A stretch of DNA of 64,000 nt from Rusavskia elegans (Eukaryota > Ascomycota > Lecanoromycetes > Teloschistales > Teloschistaceae). Made by a program: the position numbers and the translations under genes. A model generated the notes under the pieces. The model did not search any database and was not told the DNA's origin. It was given only the letters and a program-made list of their open reading frames with translations. Positions 57,573 through 64,000 of this stretch are shown here, in pieces; position 1 is the first letter of the stretch; every line of letters starts with the position of its first letter. Where the stretch lies: assembly GCA_011316305.1 (NCBI GenBank), contig SAUG01000057.1, forward strand, positions 62,001 to 126,000, written 5' to 3'.

Positions 57573-58397
57573 CCTAAACGCTTACCTCGTCAATAGCGCT
57601 CCAGCCCGTTTCTATTCTGCCATCTATTGCCGGATCGGGTATTTTACCTACACGTTCTAGCTATTATAGCTCCTCCCTTTAGGATTATAGCAACTCTTGG
57701 ATCCGCTAATTACTATCCGAGGTATTAAGGTTACCGGCGAGATAGGAATATATTTCCGCTACCCTACCGCCTACGAAGATAGCACTTGGTACGTACTCCT
57801 TGACTTTTTTCGTTTTAGTTTCATCTGTCCCTGGATCTGTAAAGATGATTTGCAGGCCAGCATGAGCTATCGTCATAGCTACCTTGGATCTAACTTGGTA
57901 AATATGTGAGATGATACTTCAATGCTATCGGAAATGATCCCGTCTTGATGTATGTGAACTTAAGCCACAGCAATTTAAGGCAAAAACACAAGCTTACTAG
58001 CTCAGGTGTACCTTAGAAGGTGGTACGGAAAAGATCTGCTGCAAGGTACAAACATGCCTCCTATGACCCTCAGCCTTGACCCTTAAAACAGGACGCCTCA
58101 ACCGACGTTCACACCTGCAACGATACAGAGTTGCTGAACTGTCCATTTTTTTCTGCAGTCGCTCGATTTGCTTGCCTTGGCGGTTTTTCGACGGCATATT
58201 GCTTCTCTGCAGGTGAATTGTCGTCGTAAATCGGCGAAAGGCTCTGCACTGGTGGTTCCTCGTTCTGCCCGTTCTATCTCGCAATTTCACTGTGAATGCT
58301 CGCCGCAGAGACCCTATCGAGATCAGCTAAAGAGATTGGATTATAATCCAAGATGACTGACTCGTCGTAAGCAATACATTCACTGTTCGATTGGCAA
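57573..58397. other. Intergenic with a short RIP-like patch
   Basis: 57,640-57,790 is AT-shifted with CA/TG depletion and one fairly open plus frame (57,697-57,909), otherwise unmutated. A 97-codon Arg-rich minus frame (57,997-58,290) has no recognisable motif. No gene accepted. Confidence 0.35.
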
Positions 58398-60130
58398 GTG
58401 TCCGAGAAGTTGTTTGCTGACGTACGAGGTCTGCGCAGTACCAATTTTATCAAAAAGTATATACGCAACAGCAGCCAGCCGGCTCTCAGCTTCTATAGTA
58501 GTTTTAGACCAGGGTTAAAAGCTATAACCGCTTCGAGCCTGGAACTCCGAACGCCCGTATCTAAAGACTCCGGTAAAAAGATTAAAGATTTAAAGAAATT
58601 TAGTATTAGACAACTTCTAAGCGATATTATACCTACAGCCGAACCTTTCAAGCGCCGACCTGCTGATGGTCCGGACTCGCTCCGAACGGATCTCAAAAAC
58701 TCGTCCGCAGGTCGAATCGATCCCATTGCTCGCCGAAGAAAGAATTTGTCGGTTAGACCTTTTATTATTACTGACCCTGATTTTGCTCGCAATCCCTCTG
58801 CTGCCATGACCGACGATTACGATAAAAACGTTCAAGGGCCTATTAAATAGCTATATAATCTAGACCTGGATAATTCTAAACTTCGTTCTAGTAATCTAGT
58901 AAAGAAGTTTACGGAATTTACCTAGAAGTTTTATACGTTAATTCGTTTAACCTATTTTTAGGAACTATTAAATCTATAGAGTTTCTCTATACTATCGTAG
59001 ATTTTAAATTTCTATTTAGTCCTACTATTAAAAGATCCGACCGGCCGGAATTAGCTCCTATAGATAAACCTATTCTATAGTTAAAAGACGACTATAAATA
59101 TTCGGATAACTTTATATAATCTATAAAATTATATATAGATACTATTTAGAAAAACTAGCTTTAAATTATTTAGTAATCTAAAACTAGGTCTATTTCCTAT
59201 AATTAGTTAATTATCGAAACGAAAGATATATACGCCGGATTAGGTCTCGTTAAATAAAAGTATAAAAAAATCGATAAAAAATAATTTCCGACAGCTTTAG
59301 AAGATAATCTAATTCGGAAAGTCCTTTTAAATAATAAACAATAGTAGGTACTTATTACGCTCTATAAAACTTTACAATATAAATACTATAACTTTCTTTT
59401 AATATTATAGTAACCGAACGCTAGCTTTATATTATTTAAACTCGCCGGTAAATATTCGATACCGGCGAGAATATAGTATTATAGAATCTATATTTTCTTA
59501 AAAATATTAAAGTATCGATTACTAGTATCCTTAGATTATATACTAGCTTTTATTTATATTATTTATTCTATAATAGCGTTATTTTACGAGATAATATCCG
59601 CGTTCGAAAAGATATAGATTAAATATTTAGAGAACCTAGTACGATACCGGATAGTAATCGAAGAATATAATATCTAGGACCGTGAGATCTAGGATAGCGT
59701 CGCCAGCTTCTAGTATAGCAAGGCTGCCGACAAACGTCCTGAAATTGGTCGCCTTTATTATCGTTTCGCTATACTGGCGCGGCCCAACAGTTTGCAGCAG
59801 CTGTCATTCTATTCCAGGTCGCTAGCCTGCCTCGTCCCTTTTGCAAGCGCTCGCAGCAGCATTATGACCTTGTTCCAGCCCATGCTCGAGGGCAAGGTGT
59901 CTTCACAACATCGCCTCAGAGCATTCGAGGTCGCTTTTATCAAAATTCACGCCGATCTTTTTGTGTATGGACAGCCAATCCCTGAAGTCATGGAGTTCTA
60001 TCAGAGTGTACGAACGGGTCTGTTGAACGAATACATCGGCCGGGTGACTACTCGCTTCCGCGAACAGGGGGTGTCGATCGCTTTGACCAACATTGCCGCA
60101 ATCTTCGAATATGGAGCTGTCAGCATGTAG
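58398..60130 (+). pseudogene. Est1-like DNA/RNA-binding domain protein, partly RIP-mutated
   Basis: The 3' part (59,690-60,130, unmutated) has the pattern of the fungal Est1 DNA/RNA-binding domain: S-K-A-A-D-K, G-R-L-Y-Y-R-F-A-I-L-A-R-P, then L-Q-Q-L-S-F-Y-S-R-S-L and S-I-M-T-L-F. The same frame extends upstream through RIP-mutated DNA (about 58,900-59,690), where Trp/Gln positions have become stops, including the R-Y-R segment just before S-K-A-A-D-K. A 150-codon unmutated frame at 58,398-58,850 is probably the N-terminal region. Est1-domain proteins act in telomerase recruitment or RNA decay, but the many fungal paralogues are uncharacterised. The frame ends at TAG 60,128-60,130, much earlier than typical members, close to the next retrotransposon. 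Confidence 0.68.
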
Positions 60131-60169
60131 GAGCGATCATGAGGTGTTCATGGAGAAGCCAGTTGGCAT

Positions 60170-60345
60170 TTCTCGCTGAGACTCGCTGAGGTCACGTGCA
60201 CCTGCCCTATAAGGTTTAGAGTGGCCCTAAATAGGCTTAGCGTCTCTTTAGCACTTACCACTTTTTATATAAACTAGTTTTCTATAGATTTTTACTCTAT
60301 TATTAATTAATTATTACGTAATTCCTTCCTGCCGGCTAATAGTTA
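60170..60345 (+). repeat. Possible 5' LTR of the right-hand Copia element
   Basis: The segment between the Est1-like gene and the gag-like region passes from unmutated to RIP-mutated. It contains a possible TG start near 60,188 ('tgaggtcacgtgcacc'), a TATA-like 'tttttatataaac' and an end near 'cctgccggctaatag'. The partner LTR would lie outside the window, so the limits are a guess. Confidence 0.3.
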
Positions 60346-63300
60346 TAAATCCGGTAGTATATATCTCTATATTTATAATTATTTAAATTTTATTTAAATA
60401 ATTATATATAGTATAATAAAGCCGTAGGAAACTCTACCGCGGACCTTTTAATAAATTATTTACTATTTATTTAAAAATATTTAATTAACTAAATTTACTA
60501 GAAAAGAATTTATATTTTATTAAAAGATTTTCTTTTTCTTTAATATATTTATTTAAGAATTTAAAATAAGTAAACGCGAGCTAAAATTCGATAAAACCAA
60601 AGATTAGAATATATAGATCTCTATAGTTAGAAATAAAGCCGTTAGCCTTCTAGTCTAAAACTTTATTAATCTATTAAAATTAACCAGACCTTCATTTATA
60701 GATAGGCTAATAGAGCCTAAACTAAATATTTAAAATAACGCGGATATAATTACTATAGTAAACGCCGTATCCGTTTATAATATTTATATAAAATAATATA
60801 AATTAAAAGTAGTTAAATAGAAAAAGAAATATAATATATTTAATAAAATTATCGAGTTTATATAAGAAATAATTATAGTATAAAACTATATTTTTATCTA
60901 GAAGACGGAAATCTATCTATAGAATTTCCTATAAACTTTTAAAGTTAAACTCGCTCTATTAGACTCTGCTAGAACTTTTAAACTCGAATATTAATACGCG
61001 AAGTTTAAAACGGGACTAATTCTAAAATAATAGATTAAAGTATAGGTCGATAAATAGATATAAATATATATTTAGACGAAAGAATAGAAAGTAGTAAAAG
61101 TAGTAGATATACGGAGATATTTTCGTAATTTTATTATCGTAATCGATAAATACGCTCTAGTATTTACTTAGATATATAAATATATAATTAAAATAAATAT
61201 CGACTATAAAGTTTTTTTCTTTAATCTAGTAGAAAAGTTTCGCTAGTATATTTACTTCTATAATATTAAGAATTTTCGTATAGTAGCAATTTATTTAGTA
61301 TTTCCTATAGATATATCTAAATAAACTAATAATAAACTACTATATAATCTTTCGTTCTAAAATGAATTTAATAATCTATTAAAAAAAGAGTATATTTATA
61401 GTAAGCTAAAATAGTATAATAATTACGATTATTTCTACCCCGATCGATCTAGAAAACTAGATAAAAATTTTAAATCTAATCTAATTATAAAAAAGAAGAT
61501 AAAAGAGACGATAAAAAACCTATAAACGAAGATAAACGTAGAATAAATTCTAAAGAAAATAAAGGAATAGAAAGCTAAAAACGAAGCTAAAAAAAAAAAA
61601 AAAGAATTTTAAAATTTTTAATTTTTCTTTTCCTAGTATATATAGGATTATAGTATCTTTACTATTTTTTCTAGAATATTCGCTATTAACTACGTCTTCT
61701 ATTTATTATAGATTTTTAATAATAGATTAGCTATTAATATCTATAATAATATAATAGAATATAGATTTATTAAAAAAAGAGATTATACCGATAGCTCTAT
61801 TTTTTTTATAAAAGTCTAATAAAAACGAATCGTTATATATAGCCGCGTTAAATTTATCGTTATAACTCTAACTAGAAAAGGATTTATTATAATTGTAAAT
61901 AATATATATATTCTAAATTTTATTACTAATCTGGTTTCCGCTAACGTCTTTAAAGATAAAGGCGATTTATATATCGATAGTTTTAATCGCTATATAAGGA
62001 AACGTTCCGGCAAGGTAATCTTTTCGTTTATTAGAATCGGAGGTTATTATCTGCTCGAAGATAATTTAGTTAAAACTTTAAATATAATAGTTTTAATAGT
62101 AATATCTCTAGTACTAATTAAATTAGGATCTATATATAACTAGTATTAGCTTTTTATTTATACCGATATCAACGCTATCTAGTATCTCGCCGAAACTACT
62201 AAAAAGATAGAAGTTATTAATAAAAATAAAGTTTCTATAATAAATAAATACGAAGTATATATATTATTAAAAGTTTATCGGATAGTATTAAAATTACTTT
62301 TTAAAGTAGAAATATCTAATAAACCTTTATATCGTATTATATATAACTTTATCTAATTAATAGCTATATTAAATAAAGACTAATAGATTTTATACGTCGT
62401 ATATATAGAAACAGACTTTTAAATAGTTTTTATTTATCGCTATAAAGATATAGTACCAGGTATTCTTCGTAAAGTAATTAAAATAATCGAAGTTTACTTT
62501 AATAGGAAAGTAGTATTTATTTATTTAAATAGAAAAACTTTATTAGACCAGAAATTTTAGAAATTTATCGCCGAATAAAGTATTATATAGGAGCCGTTAG
62601 CTCCGGATACTCTAGCGTAAAATAGTTATTCGGAACGTAAAAACGGAATTCTAATAATAAAAGCTAAAGCTATAAAAATAGAGGTAAATTTACCTATCTA
62701 TTTTTAGTTCTAGTATATATAAATAGCAGGCTTTCTAATAAATTATATTCTAATAAATAAATATAAATAGAAAACTCCTTTCTAGATAGTAACTATCTAT
62801 CGGCTAAATTTTAGTTATTTAAAAGCTTTTAGATATAAAGTATATTCGTTTAATAAATTAATTCCTCGTAAAAAAAAGATAATACTTCGAGTTTATCTAG
62901 AATTCCTCGTAGATTATAAAGGAACGAAAAACTATAATATATAGATATTTAGCTAATATAAAGTTATCCGGACTCGTAATATTATCTTCGATAAGGCTTT
63001 ATTCTATAAGTTTAACGAAATTAATATTATATAATTAGAAAAAGAGCTATTTCTATATTTTATATTCGAGATTCCTTATATGAAATCCTTTTATATAATC
63101 GAGGACCTTTTATTAGATAGCGATAAAGATAACTACGTTATAGTTATTTCTCCTATACTTTTAACTCCTCCTATTCTAACAACTCCAGAGTAATTAGGAA
63201 AAGGAAAAGAAAAGAAAATATAAAAGCCCTATCTACTATTATCAAGTTCTTTAACTTTAGAAGATAAAAGTACTCCTCCTCCTATAGATAATATCCGGGA

Positions 63301-64000
63301 AAACTTTTATTATAACGATAAAACTCTAGAAAATATAGAAGAAAATTACGTAATTAATAATATATATATTCTAGAGAAACCAAAAGAACTAAAAGACCTT
63401 CTATTAAAGAAAACTCGCAAGCCTCGTCGCCCTAAATATAATAAAGATTTTATTTTACCGGATATAGTAAAACGCTAGTAAAAGCCAAAGGCAGTAATAT
63501 ATATAATAAAATTAGATAAAATAGTAAATAGAATAAACTATTTATTTTATATAGTATTTATAGTATTTATCGCCGTTTATATATACTATAAAAAGGAGAT
63601 TCTATTATCTTAGCCTATATAGGCTCTAAACTCGTTATCGATAAAAATCTATCGCGACTAGTTTTCTCTTGAACTAAAAAACTAGAATAAGATATTTAAA
63701 TACCTCTACTACGTAGAATTTATAAATACTGCAGGATTAAAAATTAAATAGCTCTAAAGAAAATAGACCTAGCGCGAGGTTCTATATAAATATATAGAGA
63801 AGATAGAAAAGGTTTCTATTTCTTTTATATAGATATTTAAATATAAGCTAGATAATTAGAGATTCCTCTTTAAATTTAAAGTAAGATTCTACGCTAGAGG
63901 CGATATATAATATACCGAATAGAATTCATACGCAGCTACGCTGGCGATATATATCTTTTAAACTTTTATAGTAATTATAGTAGTATTCGGCCTTAAAATT
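60240..64000 (+). mobile_element. Second Copia family, 5' part, cut by the window end
   Basis: RIP-mutated plus-strand element different in sequence from copies A-C. It begins after the Est1-like relic. Recognisable domains are gag, integrase and the linker to reverse transcriptase. The reverse transcriptase core and 3' LTR would be beyond 64,000. CpA/TpG depletion is strong and stops are frequent. Confidence 0.75.
60640..64000 (+). pseudogene. Copia gag-pol relic (right-hand element), partial
   Basis: Plus-strand frame with RIP-type stops. Gag-like Lys/Glu-rich text covers about 60,640-61,610 and ends in a run of Lys codons. A protease/gag-pre-integrase region covers about 61,670-62,330. 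Integrase follows at 62,330-62,830, with the E-R-K-N-G (from Copia 'ERKNR/ERSNG') block near 62,625 and the K-T-P-F motif near 62,775, then the post-integrase R-K-K-K and 'K-V-I-R-T-R-N-I-I-F-D' segment near 62,870-63,000. After a Pro/Ser-rich linker (63,150-63,480) the frame approaches reverse transcriptase and is cut. The element is inactive. Confidence 0.75.

Noticed and set aside
33003..60130. Complete Starship element
   Set aside because: Only a captain-related relic and a sharp left junction are visible. No terminal direct repeats or right border could be identified, so it is kept as a hypothesis only.

Overview
This is a stretch of a filamentous ascomycete (Pezizomycotina) nuclear genome with a bipartite, isochore-like make-up. 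Two kinds of DNA alternate. AT-rich blocks (about 1-33,000, 33,250-37,200, 39,640-43,230, 58,860-59,690 and 60,240-64,000) are poor in CpA/TpG and full of TpA, the usual mark of repeat-induced point mutation (RIP). GC-balanced islands (about 37,200-39,640, 43,240-58,850 and 59,690-60,240) hold genes and gene relics with short fungal introns.

Left block (1-33,000). A nest of 7.6-kb Ty1/Copia LTR retrotransposons fills most of it. Copy B (7,744-15,370, plus strand) is complete: two 176-177 bp LTRs and a 5-bp target duplication, taata. It sits inside copy A (615-15,894, minus strand). A abuts the 5' end of a third copy (15,895-16,908, minus). A fourth copy, C (25,702-33,002, minus), carries a 773-bp TA-flanked inverted-repeat insert with a tRNA-like module. 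Between the retrotransposons (16,909-25,700) lie three copies of a tRNA-derived SINE-like repeat, about seven copies of a 160-190 bp MITE-like family, and a second copy of the repeat that opens the window. All coding capacity is destroyed: stop codons stand at former CAG/CAA codons, zinc-knuckle Cys/His codons read Tyr, and the reverse transcriptase YxDD box reads YINN.

Middle (33,000-43,240). A RIP-degraded DUF3435/FluG-like tyrosine-recombinase gene with a C-terminal C2H2 finger (superfamily of Starship 'captains') faces a degraded coiled-coil gene. A small GC island with a 220-aa ORF follows, then a minisatellite of about 56 copies of a 19-bp unit, then a weakly mutated AT-rich tract with a decayed reading frame on the plus strand.

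Gene island (43,240-60,240). Recognisable genes are a metallo-beta-lactamase-fold hydrolase (3' part well supported by three introns), a broken dCTP deaminase/dUTPase-like gene, and a nucleoside-phosphorylase-like gene with a frame break. Others are several unrecognised genes, a secreted-protein gene with one in-frame stop, a non-autonomous 458-bp TIR element with 61-bp perfect arms and an 8-bp target duplication, and an Est1-like gene whose middle, but not its ends, is RIP-mutated. From 60,240 to the right edge lies a different, plus-strand Copia element cut by the window end.

No gene in the window looks like core metabolism with certainty. The overall picture is a rearranged accessory or subtelomere-like region in which transposons accumulate and RIP spreads into neighbouring genes.
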